Shown in pieces: positions 16,015 through 24,303 of a stretch of 40,850 nt of DNA. The notes under the pieces are model-generated. The model saw only the letters and a program-made list of their open reading frames with translations. It ran no database searches and was not told the origin of the DNA. The position numbers and the translations under genes were made by a program. Position 1 is the first letter of the stretch, and each line of letters begins with the position of its first letter. The stretch is from Actinomycetota bacterium (GTDB taxonomy: Bacteria > Actinomycetota > Thermoleophilia > Gaiellales > Gaiellaceae), in contig PMOB01000017.1 in the NCBI GenBank assembly GCA_003161615.1, positions 1 to 40,850 on the forward strand, read 5' to 3'.

Positions 16015-16311
16015 ATGGCAAGCTCTCTCTCGACCTACCTTGGCGTTACGCAGGCCGCGAGCAGATCCGACGCTACGAGGGTGATCCAAGAAGACGACGC
16101 TGACTCGACTCTACAAACAGCAGAGGTACTCGCCGCTATCCACTCTGGTGCTAAGTCGGTCGGTGAACTGCCGGCAAAAACTGACCTCGACATCCCGCAA
16201 ATCCTGTCGGCACTGGCCTGGTTGTCGAAAGCCCGCATGATCGAGTTCGATGAGGCGCATGGGAGCCTGCGGCTCACGGAGCCCGCGAAGGCTGCGCTAA
16301 GCGCTTCTTAG
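16015..16311 (+). CDS. Small winged-helix protein
   Basis: 98 aa. Residues 36-95 (VLAAIHSGAKSVGELPAKT, LDIPQILSALAWLSKARMIE, GSLRLTEPAKAAL) follow the helix-helix-helix-wing pattern of a MarR/ArsR-like winged helix; the N-terminal 35 residues are polar. The ATG at 16015 begins just after a -10-like box. The next gene, a membrane protein, starts 26 bp downstream on the same strand, so the two probably form an operon. It could be a local regulator or the intracellular sensing partner of the membrane protein. Confidence 0.65.
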   Translation: MASSLSTYLGVTQAASRSDATRVIQEDDADSTLQTAEVLAAIHSGAKSVGELPAKTDLDIPQILSALAWLSKARMIEFDEAHGSLRLTEPAKAALSAS

Positions 16312-16336
16312 TACTAAGAGGAACCGGGATACGAGA

Positions 16337-17071
16337 ATGGCCATAGGGTGGCAGATCCTCATCGTTGTGGCGTTCGGCGGACTTGTGGGCCTTGCCGAAC
16401 TCATTGGTCGATATCGAAGCGATCCGGTCTATGCGCTCAGGCACTCCCTCGCTGCGTGGTTCTATGTTTTCGTTAACGCACTCGCGGGAGTCGGAGCGCT
16501 ACTCCTAATCCGCGCGCTCGGGTGGACGTTCGGGCACGCGAGTCACGTCGACCTCTGGCGTATCCTTGTGGCCGGCTTTGGAGCGATCGCATTCTTCCGA
16601 AGCTCGCTCTTCGTGACTAAGATCGGCGGATCCAGCGTGGGAGTCGGCCCTAGCCTCGTCTTAGGCGCGCTGCTCGATGCATCGGACCGAGAAGTGGATC
16701 GGAAGAGCGCCGAGATGATGTCGGAAGTAATACGGATGGAGAAACTCCGAGATCTCGATCCTGGCACCGTGTTGTTCGCACTCCCCGTCCTGTGCCTTGC
16801 GTTGATGCAAAACTTCCCGCCTAGCGATCAGGCCCAACTCGGAACTGAGCTCATAGTGATTCGGAAGGACGACACGCTAAGTCCGCAGACCAAGATGCGC
16901 GCGGTTATCATCCAGCTCGCGAAATATTTGAGCCCGGACTTGGTTGCCAAAGTACTGACCAACGCTCATGATCTTTTCGCCGTTCCACAACCTGTGTCGA
17001 CCGCTACTGTGATCGAACAAGCGAGGCAGATTGAAAAGGAAAAAGGGGCTATAGGCTCGACGGAGCCGTAG
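16337..17071 (+). CDS. Membrane protein with cytoplasmic domain, paired with winged-helix gene
   Basis: 244 aa. Residues 4-24 and about 40-62 are hydrophobic helices separated by a polar loop (RYRSDPVYALRHSLAAW), and weaker hydrophobic stretches follow near 75-110. The second half is soluble and helical (SAEMMSEVIRMEKLRDLD ... QTKMRAVIIQLAKYLSPD). No named domain is recognised. A two-gene unit of winged-helix plus membrane protein between a transfer region and a defence-like region could be a small stress or defence cassette, but this rests on context alone. Confidence 0.6.
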   Translation: MAIGWQILIVVAFGGLVGLAELIGRYRSDPVYALRHSLAAWFYVFVNALAGVGALLLIRALGWTFGHASHVDLWRILVAGFGAIAFFRSSLFVTKIGGSSVGVGPSLVLGALLDASDREVDRKSAEMMSEVIRMEKLRDLDPGTVLFALPVLCLALMQNFPPSDQAQLGTELIVIRKDDTLSPQTKMRAVIIQLAKYLSPDLVAKVLTNAHDLFAVPQPVSTATVIEQARQIEKEKGAIGSTEP

Positions 17072-17244
17072 GCGACCTCGGCAGCTCGAAGTTTGGCGAC
17101 CTCGCCGACAGGCGCACCTCGTAGAGCCGCCTACTTCCGAAGGCATTTGCATCGCAGGCTCAGAGTCCGTGAGAGTGGACGTGAGACATGAGTCTTTAGG
17201 TGGCGCTCAGCTCAGCTAACGCGAGCCCTCTCGGCTGGGGATTC

Positions 17245-18555
17245 TTACGCCAGGGCATCGCGTATCGGGTCAGCGAACATGTGGCGGCCGGCTCCGACAC
17301 CGGCGCGCAGCCACTCGACCCCCGCCGGCGACGCCGTAAGTACTTCAGCAGCCATCTGAGCTTCACCGCTCTCAGTGATGCCGGACAAGATGTCCAACGC
17401 GGCCTCCCTCACAACGCGTTGATCGTGTTGCGGCCCGAGGGCAACCAATCGAGTTAGGACCTTCCGCCGGAGCAAAGGATCACTCGAGACGTCCCAGGCG
17501 CATGTGTAAAACTCGGCAGCTTCATTGTACGTTTGCAAATCCACAACGCCCCCTGAAAGGCTTTCGCTGTAACCCTCCACGAGCCACTTGAACTCGTCGC
17601 CGAAGTTCACACAGTATTGCCGCACGAGTGGACGCGGGAGAGTTGGAACGACCGAACGCAGCAGCTCTTCATCTTGAGAGTACTGCTCGAAATGGGCGTG
17701 AAGTTTCCGAACCACCGCTAGGTCCTCTTCTTCCGTGAAGCCAAGGTGCGCCCAGGCATCGACGAGCTCTTGTGCCTCCTCGAGTGGAGTTCTGGCGGGC
17801 GGCGTGTCGGCAGCCGCCTCCTCAAACGCTTTCTGGGTCGCCTCCATCCGGTCGTACCGTTCGTCCATCAGATGTTCGGTGCACTTCTCGATGAACCGTC
17901 GGTACTTTCGAGGTACGGGTGGGTTCTCGCTCCCGATCCGTTCAGTCGGCGGCCGCCCGGTCAACATCGCTTGAAGGATCTTCCCTAGAGCATGAATGTC
18001 CGACCGCTCGTCAGCCTCCCGGAAATTCCCCAGCTGCTCGGGGGCTGCATACGGCCACGTGCCCCCGATGACATAGGTCTGCGTAAGTGTCGTTCCGTCG
18101 CTCAACAAACTCTTCCCAAGACCGAAATCCGATACTCTCGGTTCGTCGTCATCCATCATCATCACGTTTTCAGGCTTAAGATCGCGGTGAATTACACCGC
18201 GAACGTGTGCGTGCGCCACGCCAGCCATGATCCCGCGAAATATCCGAACTGCTGCGAGTTCATCCAAGCCTGCTTCAATTGCATCTAGCAATGTTGACTT
18301 TGCAAGAGGCATGGCGAACCAAGGCGGTGAGATAGTCACATCAGCGGCCTCTATCGGAAGAACGTTAGGATGATCAAGTTGTTGGTGTAGGCCGACTTCT
18401 CGACTGAATCGCGCGAGAACGTTTTCCTTTTTCGCATGCTCGCTCGCGAGCTGCTTAACAGCCCAAACTGTACCGTCGTCACGCTGCGCGCGATAGACGA
18501 CCCCGAAGGACCCCGCTCCGATGCGATCAGCCTCATCGAACTTGTAACGCGACAC
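17245..18555 (-). CDS. Serine/threonine protein kinase with helical C-terminal domain
   Basis: 436 aa from GTG 18555, with AGGAGG just upstream. An active-looking Hanks-type kinase: glycine loop GAGSFG (13-18), ATP-anchoring Lys34 in AVKQ, HRDLKPEN with catalytic Asp125, DFG (143-145) and APEQ. There is no transmembrane helix or PASTA repeat, unlike housekeeping PknB. Residues about 270-436 form a helical repeat-like region (LRRKVLTRLVALGPQHDQRVVREAALDIL). It is the last gene of the minus-strand cluster that includes STAS-GHKL, PRTase-like and phosphorylase-like genes. It might sense or signal within that system. Its substrate is unknown. Confidence 0.92.
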   Translation of the reverse strand: MSRYKFDEADRIGAGSFGVVYRAQRDDGTVWAVKQLASEHAKKENVLARFSREVGLHQQLDHPNVLPIEAADVTISPPWFAMPLAKSTLLDAIEAGLDELAAVRIFRGIMAGVAHAHVRGVIHRDLKPENVMMMDDDEPRVSDFGLGKSLLSDGTTLTQTYVIGGTWPYAAPEQLGNFREADERSDIHALGKILQAMLTGRPPTERIGSENPPVPRKYRRFIEKCTEHLMDERYDRMEATQKAFEEAAADTPPARTPLEEAQELVDAWAHLGFTEEEDLAVVRKLHAHFEQYSQDEELLRSVVPTLPRPLVRQYCVNFGDEFKWLVEGYSESLSGGVVDLQTYNEAAEFYTCAWDVSSDPLLRRKVLTRLVALGPQHDQRVVREAALDILSGITESGEAQMAAEVLTASPAGVEWLRAGVGAGRHMFADPIRDALA

Positions 18556-18631
18556 GCTCGCCCTCCTGCCGAGTGGACTCGTCAACACTACTACGCGCCA
18601 CTCGGCTTCGCGATAACTCAGCAGAGGCGCA

Positions 18632-18991
18632 CTACGTCTCGGTCAGTCCCGTGACGCGTCGTGCCTCGTCGGCAACGACTATATCGCTGTCGGCTCTCAG
18701 CATCGTCAGCGTCTCACGCATGCCTGCGTCGCGCGCGATACCGCTGCGCTCCACGGACAATACGGCGAGAAGGCTGACTCGCGGATCGCCGTGGGAAGCC
18801 AGTATGACTGCGAACTCCCTAGCAGCATCCGGAAAAGATGGGAGAATATCGTTGAACAGTACCGCATCAACTTCTTCTTGCTGGGGTGAGTCGAGCTCCA
18901 GGCTCTGCCAGGCATACCGTATCGCTAGCGACTCGATATCTGCCCTAATTCGTGGTGCCGGCCCGTCGCCGCCAGCACTTGCTTCCTTCAT
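18632..18991 (-). CDS. Hypothetical 119-aa helical protein
   Basis: 119 aa, acidic and helical, with FPDAAREFAVILASHGDPRVSLLAVLSVE resembling a HEAT-like helical pair and a second one near VVADEARRV. It sits 76 bp upstream of the kinase gene, whose C-terminal region has a similar repeat-like style, and 63 bp downstream of the phosphorylase-like gene. No domain family is recognised. It may be a partner or inhibitor of the kinase. Confidence 0.55.
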   Translation of the reverse strand: MKEASAGGDGPAPRIRADIESLAIRYAWQSLELDSPQQEEVDAVLFNDILPSFPDAAREFAVILASHGDPRVSLLAVLSVERSGIARDAGMRETLTMLRADSDIVVADEARRVTGLTET

Positions 18992-19054
18992 TTCTACTTA
19001 CCTACTCTATGCTGACGCAAAGCTGCTGTCAATCACGACGCGATCTTTGCAATC

Positions 19055-20068
19055 CTAAAAAACTGGACCTCCAGGAGATTCGAATTGATGTACCAGAAAG
19101 TCATACGCGGCCGCGCTCGCCGATACGGCGGCGGCGTATTCCCAAGGTTTCGATTCAGGCTTACCCGGATGATGGCTGACACCGTAAAACGCCACCCACG
19201 GTTTGCCCATCAGCCATTCGAAGACGCCTCGTGCCTGCCGCCGGGTGATCGCGAGCGCAGGACTGCCGGCTGCCTCCTTGCTCGGCTCGTCTAGGCGGAC
19301 GGAAAGCGCCACACCGCCGCGATGCACAGTCGGCTCGGGATTCGCCTTGAACTTCTGCATCAGCCGAAGGTGCGGTGCGGCACAGTCAATCGCTGCGTTC
19401 AAGGTCCGATGGTACGCCGTGCGAGCCGGGCTATATGTCTGAATCCTGTCAGCCATCGTTGCGGGCAGCTCGAAGGGCCGTGGACTGCCGCGAACATCCG
19501 GAAGGCCGTCGTCTACTGCAACACGCTGAGGGATAAGAACATCTCCCAGCGCGATCTTGCCCGAGAGCGTCGCCACAGTATCGATCACGAAGTATGTCCG
19601 TGCTGAGAAGAGCCACAGCGCATCACCGATTGCCCGCTCGGGAGTGGAGTCACTCGTCCGGCCGACGCCCACGACAACAACGTTCAACGCTGCATTGCGG
19701 GCGACCGAATGAACTCGACCGCGATAGAACCGCGTGCCGTATTGCTCGACCGGAACGACGTCTTCCATTCCAAACGCGTGCAAGACCGCTTGCAGCTGAC
19801 GGCGGGTCATGGCAAATACCAGGGCATCCACGCCTTCAGGCCTTCCCGGGGCAGCCACCTCGCTCAGTAGTTCGTCGACGGTACGGCCCTGCCACGACGC
19901 GGTCTCGAGCAGGAGGTACCCGAAGCTCGCCCTAAACTCACGAGGCATGTCGATGGTCCGTTGATGCAGATCGCGCGCCAGCAAGAGACGTTTCGAGCCG
20001 TCTCGCCGCTCGTGCGCGAGGAAATACAGCGTGGTTCGCGCAGCTATGAGTTCGTCAGGTTCCGACAC
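19055..20068 (-). CDS. Nucleoside phosphorylase/nucleosidase-like protein
   Basis: 337 aa. The N-terminal 80 residues are unrecognised. From DALVFAMTRRQLQAVLHAF (81-99) the chain follows the PNP/MTA-nucleosidase fold: VVVGVGRTSD (glycine-rich phosphate-site strand, 131-140), VIDTVATLSGKIALGDVLIP in place of the usual VGIAGG..ALGDVVV, and SKPWEYAAAVSASAAAYDFL near 309-328. The residue at the usual IAGG turn is altered, so activity on a standard nucleoside is uncertain. Such domains occur in metabolism and as effector domains of anti-phage systems. The start lies 14 bp after the PRTase-like gene's stop, so co-translation with a nucleotide-handling partner is likely. Confidence 0.7.
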   Translation of the reverse strand: MSEPDELIAARTTLYFLAHERRDGSKRLLLARDLHQRTIDMPREFRASFGYLLLETASWQGRTVDELLSEVAAPGRPEGVDALVFAMTRRQLQAVLHAFGMEDVVPVEQYGTRFYRGRVHSVARNAALNVVVVGVGRTSDSTPERAIGDALWLFSARTYFVIDTVATLSGKIALGDVLIPQRVAVDDGLPDVRGSPRPFELPATMADRIQTYSPARTAYHRTLNAAIDCAAPHLRLMQKFKANPEPTVHRGGVALSVRLDEPSKEAAGSPALAITRRQARGVFEWLMGKPWVAFYGVSHHPGKPESKPWEYAAAVSASAAAYDFLVHQFESPGGPVF

Positions 20069-20082
20069 GATCCCCCACGTTT

Positions 20083-21819
20083 CTAGAGTCGAGGGCTATG
20101 AATCTCATATAGCGGTCGCGTCTTCGGCGCTTCGTTCGGAGTTGCGATTACTCGATTGAGAAACGGCATATATGCATTCACCGCGACAGAAAAGTGCCGC
20201 ATAACCTGCATCATGTCGTCTCGCGTGTGATTCGAGGCGTTGAATTCATCTAACATCACGACGAAGGCTTTGCCGCGGGAGAGGTGGCGAAGCTGGCGCC
20301 GCCATGCTGCACTTCCACGTCTTTCGGGATCACCTAGACCTTGGGGACCGTGCTTTCTGACGTCGTTCAGGATGCGTCGCGGTATCTGGACGACTGTCAG
20401 GGGGCGATCGTCGAACCGAGCGGTCAATTTCTTCATGAGTTCTCGCACGCCGTCCTCTGCCGGGCAGACGAGCGCGACATCCCGCGTGGCGCCCATCTCT
20501 TGGAGGATCGTCTCATACCGCGTGGCGAGCCAATCGCCATGTTCTCGAAACATGCTGCGCGTGTCGGGAATCGCCTCGAAGAACTTTGCGCCCTCCGGAC
20601 CGTACGTCTCTTCTACCCAGGCTCCGCGTAGCGCCATGTCCCAAAAATCGTAGGTGCCCAACGCTCCGCCAACTAGCACGGCAGAGTCAAACAGCCCGTC
20701 TTCCGTAAAGACACGCTCCGGGTGCGGGACGCCCACCTTGCATTGGGGGCACGCAGCTCGCGGCAAACGAGCCAGATCGACCGATTCGATCGCTTTCACC
20801 TTGAACTTCCACCTTCCACGATGAATCTCCTCGCGTGCCGCGAAGACGGCGAACACGTGATCTGGAACAGGTTTGCCAAAGAGCCGTAATCTCGCCAACA
20901 TAGCCGTGACTGTACGTCCACTATTGACGACGTCGCAGATCACAATATTGCGGACGTCGGATAATTGGGCTTTTGCACGGGCCGGGTTCTTCAGCGCGAG
21001 TCGCCGCGGATCCTCCAGATCCAACGGCACGACGGGCAACGCCAGTTCGAAACCACAGAGAAGACCAAGGCGGTGCGCCCATTCCGACCGAGGCGCGGCG
21101 ATGACGAGGGTCGCACCTTGGCGTTCCGCCTTCGAGTAGCGAGATGCGATGTTCGCACTCAACTCGTCCGCGTACTGCGATAGATGTGCTCTCGGGTCGA
21201 AGAAGTATCTCGCACACTCCAACGGACCGCCAAAAGCCGTCGCGTCGAAGTGGCCTAGATGGCGAACGAACCTATCTCTACGCGGCTCTGGCGCATTCAG
21301 AGTGTCTTGGCGGAGCGCATACGCGCGCCGAAGCGGAGCCGACCAACGCCACGAGGCCTGACCAAACAGTTGACACTTACCGTCTGACGCAATTACGAAG
21401 AGCGCCCCCGCGGTCACATCGGAGACGACTGAAGACCAAAATGGTGAGTCTCGTGGTGGATGCTCCGGCAGCAATAAGGTGACGAGTCGCCGGGCATCGC
21501 GGGCGTACGTCCGCGCGATATCACCGATCTGCATGAGCAGCGGCTCGCGAAGGAGGTCATACGGTGCGCCGGAAAGGTCGAGTATTACGTGAGCGGCCCT
21601 TGGCACGCGGGAAACGGAGAGGTGCTCTCGAATGCTCGCAGGCGACCGCTCGAGGTCTTCAAACGTAAGGTACGTGGTGCCGCGCCTTGCCAGCGAATAG
21701 CTGTTTGGAGGTTCCCCCGTGATCTGCGTCGACAGCCACTTGTGGAACTCGACACGCTCAGGGCTCACGGGCTCGGTCACCGCGCGCCCAACTTGCACAA
21801 CGAACGCGACGACGTGCAT
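20083..21819 (-). CDS. Protein with phosphoribosyltransferase-like domains
   Basis: 578 aa from ATG 21819. Residues about 215-335 look like an orotate-type phosphoribosyltransferase: ATLVIAAPRSEWAHRLGLL, then the PRPP-loop stretch VICDVVNSGRT (293-303). The usual paired acidic residues read DV, so catalysis is doubtful. A second copy of the fold may lie at about 440-545, with VVMLDEFNASNHTRDDM in the loop position. Between them is a CPQC pair. The first 180 residues (AHVILDLSGAPYDLL) are of unclear fold. It lies 30 bp after the STAS-GHKL gene and 14 bp before the phosphorylase-like gene. A nucleotide-linked function is inferred; the reaction is unknown. A TTG at 21828 is an alternative start. 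Confidence 0.65.
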   Translation of the reverse strand: MHVVAFVVQVGRAVTEPVSPERVEFHKWLSTQITGEPPNSYSLARRGTTYLTFEDLERSPASIREHLSVSRVPRAAHVILDLSGAPYDLLREPLLMQIGDIARTYARDARRLVTLLLPEHPPRDSPFWSSVVSDVTAGALFVIASDGKCQLFGQASWRWSAPLRRAYALRQDTLNAPEPRRDRFVRHLGHFDATAFGGPLECARYFFDPRAHLSQYADELSANIASRYSKAERQGATLVIAAPRSEWAHRLGLLCGFELALPVVPLDLEDPRRLALKNPARAKAQLSDVRNIVICDVVNSGRTVTAMLARLRLFGKPVPDHVFAVFAAREEIHRGRWKFKVKAIESVDLARLPRAACPQCKVGVPHPERVFTEDGLFDSAVLVGGALGTYDFWDMALRGAWVEETYGPEGAKFFEAIPDTRSMFREHGDWLATRYETILQEMGATRDVALVCPAEDGVRELMKKLTARFDDRPLTVVQIPRRILNDVRKHGPQGLGDPERRGSAAWRRQLRHLSRGKAFVVMLDEFNASNHTRDDMMQVMRHFSVAVNAYMPFLNRVIATPNEAPKTRPLYEIHSPRL

Positions 21820-21849
21820 GAGCGGCAAGTTGTGGAGCAGCGACCGGCG

Positions 21850-23079
21850 TTAAGGCTGAGTCGGGATCCGCAACGTAATCATGTTCCCTGGGAAGTGAGT
21901 CTGGGTGTCGTACGACACGACCTTGGCCTTATAGCAACGACGCTGCTCGCCTTTTGTGGCCCGCTTGCGCTTCACGTTCATAAATAGATTGTCACTGCGC
22001 ACCGCGATCGTGCCGCCGAAGGTGTCCAACACAGAACGATAAAGCATACATAGTCCCATCCCCACTTCAGCATCCGAATCACCCTTGCCGACGAGCTCCT
22101 CGGCAACTTCCGAGTCCGGATGTTGCACTGGTTCAACACGGGCATAGCCTCTCTCGGAGATCCCCGGGAAGAAACTGGCAACCAGCAAATGAGCATCAGA
22201 TGGCTCCTCATCGCGGCTTGGCTCCCACGTGGTCTCAAGTTCGGTGATGTGCCCGTGTTCATCGACGACAAAAAGGTCGTCGATGTCGGTGTCATGCACT
22301 CGCACCCGATGGCCATGACGTAACCCGGCGCGCAGAGTCTCAACTATCCCTTCTCCGTCATCCCAGACGCTAATCGTCAGCCATCTGGGAGGTTCGCCCT
22401 TGGGTCCCTGCACGGAGGACACGACGCCGGCGACTTCGGCCTTTGGGTGTTGAATAGCATTGGCGAGTAGCTCAAATATGTGGACACGAGCTACGTCTGA
22501 ACCTGGGCCACGTAGATGGCGATTAAGGACTTTACTAATTAGCGGCTCTCGCCATTCCGTGTGTTGCTCGTCGAGCATCCTGTTGGAGTTGGTCTTGGTC
22601 GAAAGGTCGTAGATCATCAAACCGAAAAAACGCCGAGACTCCAGGTACTCGATGATCTGTTCGGCACTGTACGTTTCAAGTTCATCCTCGCTCGGACTCT
22701 TGTCAGCCATGACGTAGAAGCGTTGAGGCTCGCCGAAATAACGCGTATCCTGGCTGTGCACCAGGTCGTAAAAGCGGGCTCCGCTAGCTTCATACACGCC
22801 TTCCGGGAAACGCCAAGCCCGGAGGAAATCACGCACTTGCTGACTTTCGGGAAGACGTATACGAGTGGTCGCGCCACGTGACTGCCGATCCCGGACAATT
22901 GCAACCACGTGAAGCAACGCGACCGGGTCTATGAACGTCGAGGCGCTTAGATCGAGGACGAACTCCGAATCCAGGTCTTTGGCGTATCGCCTGGACCATG
23001 ACATCCAAAAAGCATCGAGCCTCTCGACGGTCACCTGCTCCGGAAGGACAAGGGTGTCGTCGAGCAAAGCGCTAGTCAT
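21850..23079 (-). CDS. STAS domain fused to GHKL ATPase domain
   Basis: 409 aa from ATG 23079. Residues about 35-95 (EFVLDLSASTFIDPVALLHVV) resemble a STAS domain. Residues about 185-405 form a GHKL (HSP90/histidine-kinase) ATP-binding domain with all main boxes: N box E203..N207 in FELLANAIQHP, G1 box WDDGEGI (239-245), G2 box VGMGL (339-343) and FGGTIAV. No phospho-acceptor His domain or receiver is seen. The mix recalls partner-switching regulators such as RsbT/RsbW with STAS partners, but here both parts are in one chain. It heads the cluster with PRTase-like and phosphorylase-like proteins and may act as its ATP-dependent switch. The frame is open to a TTG at 23136. Confidence 0.8.
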   Translation of the reverse strand: MTSALLDDTLVLPEQVTVERLDAFWMSWSRRYAKDLDSEFVLDLSASTFIDPVALLHVVAIVRDRQSRGATTRIRLPESQQVRDFLRAWRFPEGVYEASGARFYDLVHSQDTRYFGEPQRFYVMADKSPSEDELETYSAEQIIEYLESRRFFGLMIYDLSTKTNSNRMLDEQHTEWREPLISKVLNRHLRGPGSDVARVHIFELLANAIQHPKAEVAGVVSSVQGPKGEPPRWLTISVWDDGEGIVETLRAGLRHGHRVRVHDTDIDDLFVVDEHGHITELETTWEPSRDEEPSDAHLLVASFFPGISERGYARVEPVQHPDSEVAEELVGKGDSDAEVGMGLCMLYRSVLDTFGGTIAVRSDNLFMNVKRKRATKGEQRRCYKAKVVSYDTQTHFPGNMITLRIPTQP

Positions 23080-23293
23080 TGCCGCGATGGGACGCTCGGC
23101 GACCAAGGCGCCACAGCGCAAGAGAACCGAGTACAACTGGAACCGAGCGCCCGATCAGCGCACATCGACGACACATGAGGCCCCTTCCAAGACTATTGGT
23201 ACGCCCGTGAGGCGTGCACTTTTGAGCCAAAATTCGTCGGGCACCCGTCCGGCGAGACCAGCAAACCAAGCCTAGGGCACGTCTATGCTCGTG

Positions 23294-23908
23294 TCAAGCT
23301 CGCAGCGCGTACTGCCGCTCGGCTTCGCGGAGGTGCGCTAGAGCCTTGCTGAACGTCGATCCTGCGGCACCCTTAGGAAGGGCGATCTCGGTGAGGACGT
23401 ATTCCAAGGTGCCGATCGGCTCCAGTACCTGCTTGAGCCAGTCACTGCGGGAGACGCGAACTTGGAGCTCGGTCGCGCTCCCGCGTCCTACGCTCACGAA
23501 GCCCCATTCGCCGGGCTCCGGTGCCGACATCACCTTCCGATCCTCCGGGTCCGCCTCGCGCAGTACGTTCAACCATCCCGAGAGCACCAGCTTGAGATCA
23601 AGGCTGTCACCCGTGAACTGTTCACTGATGAACGACAGCGCCTGGCGGCTGACCGGAACGTCGATTGAGAAGTGGTAGTCACCGAACGAGGGCCATAGGC
23701 CGGTCACCGTGGCGACACCAAGAACCTCCTTCGCGCACTGAAGTTCAACGTGCAGCTGGTGAATCTGGACCTTCATCTTCTCGCGCGGCGTGCGAGCGAC
23801 GAGCTGGAACGACAAACGCGGCAACACGATGCCCCGGCCATAGACCGGGCCGGGAGTGATGTTCAACCAGCCGATTCCTGAACTGTCGCCGAGCTGAACG
23901 GAAAACAC
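23294..23908 (-). CDS. Hypothetical 204-aa protein, possibly C-terminally shortened
   Basis: 204 aa, beta-rich in the first half (LPRLSFQLVARTPREKMKVQ, GDYHFSIDVPVSRQALSF), with SRSDWLKQVLEPIGTLEYVL and a short final helix ending AERQYALRA. Proteins of this general build, as I recall them, continue beyond the AER helix, so this one may have lost its C-terminus, but that is from memory only. Start GTG 23908. It lies upstream of the STAS-GHKL gene with a 214-bp gap and may belong to the same transcript. No function is assigned. Confidence 0.6.
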   Translation of the reverse strand: MFSVQLGDSSGIGWLNITPGPVYGRGIVLPRLSFQLVARTPREKMKVQIHQLHVELQCAKEVLGVATVTGLWPSFGDYHFSIDVPVSRQALSFISEQFTGDSLDLKLVLSGWLNVLREADPEDRKVMSAPEPGEWGFVSVGRGSATELQVRVSRSDWLKQVLEPIGTLEYVLTEIALPKGAAGSTFSKALAHLREAERQYALRA

Positions 23909-23914
23909 GAGGCG

Positions 23915-24127
23915 ATCGTACTCTCGGGCCGAGGGGTCGACCTAGAAGGGCTGATCCAACTCGCCGGCTGGAGTTACGAGCTGTCACCGGAAGACGCGAT
24001 AGGTCTTCGTTACGTCCTGGCCAAGTCCGACGAGGCAGACTGTGATCGGTTCATAAAGGAGCTGGGGCCAGCGCAGCTTCCACCAAGTCCTGGCCTCTCC
24101 GGGCCTTCCTTAGGACGGGTTCTCTAA
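23915..24127 (+). pseudogene. C-terminal remnant of the 14515-15459 family
   Basis: The plus-strand frame reads GVDLEGLIQLAGWSYELSPE and ends at TAA 24125-24127. It matches VEGLIRLAGWRYEFTPEQA near the end of the 314-aa protein at 14515. No start codon or upstream part of the gene is present; the sequence before it belongs to the divergent 204-aa gene. It therefore looks like the tail of a deleted paralogue, left at the junction between the two cargo clusters. The remaining bases to 24303 carry no gene and should hold the promoter of the restriction operon. Confidence 0.6.
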
Positions 24128-24303
24128 GTTACAATAGGCACATATGGTGTCTAGAGTGGCAGCAACACATGCAGACGAAGCTATAGCCGTCCGGTTGGCT
24201 TCTTACTCTTGTGCTCCAAGGAGCGAGCGACGGTTAGAGGGCGGGTGGATGCGCACCGAGAAAACAGACGCGCCTCCCCTCATCGGGAAGGGCGACCGCT
24301 CTC

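Noticed and set aside
17245-23908. Reading the STAS-GHKL, phosphorylase and kinase set as a known anti-sigma partner-switch operon
   Set aside because: No sigma factor, PP2C phosphatase or separate STAS antagonist is present, and the PRTase-like and phosphorylase-like genes do not belong to such operons.
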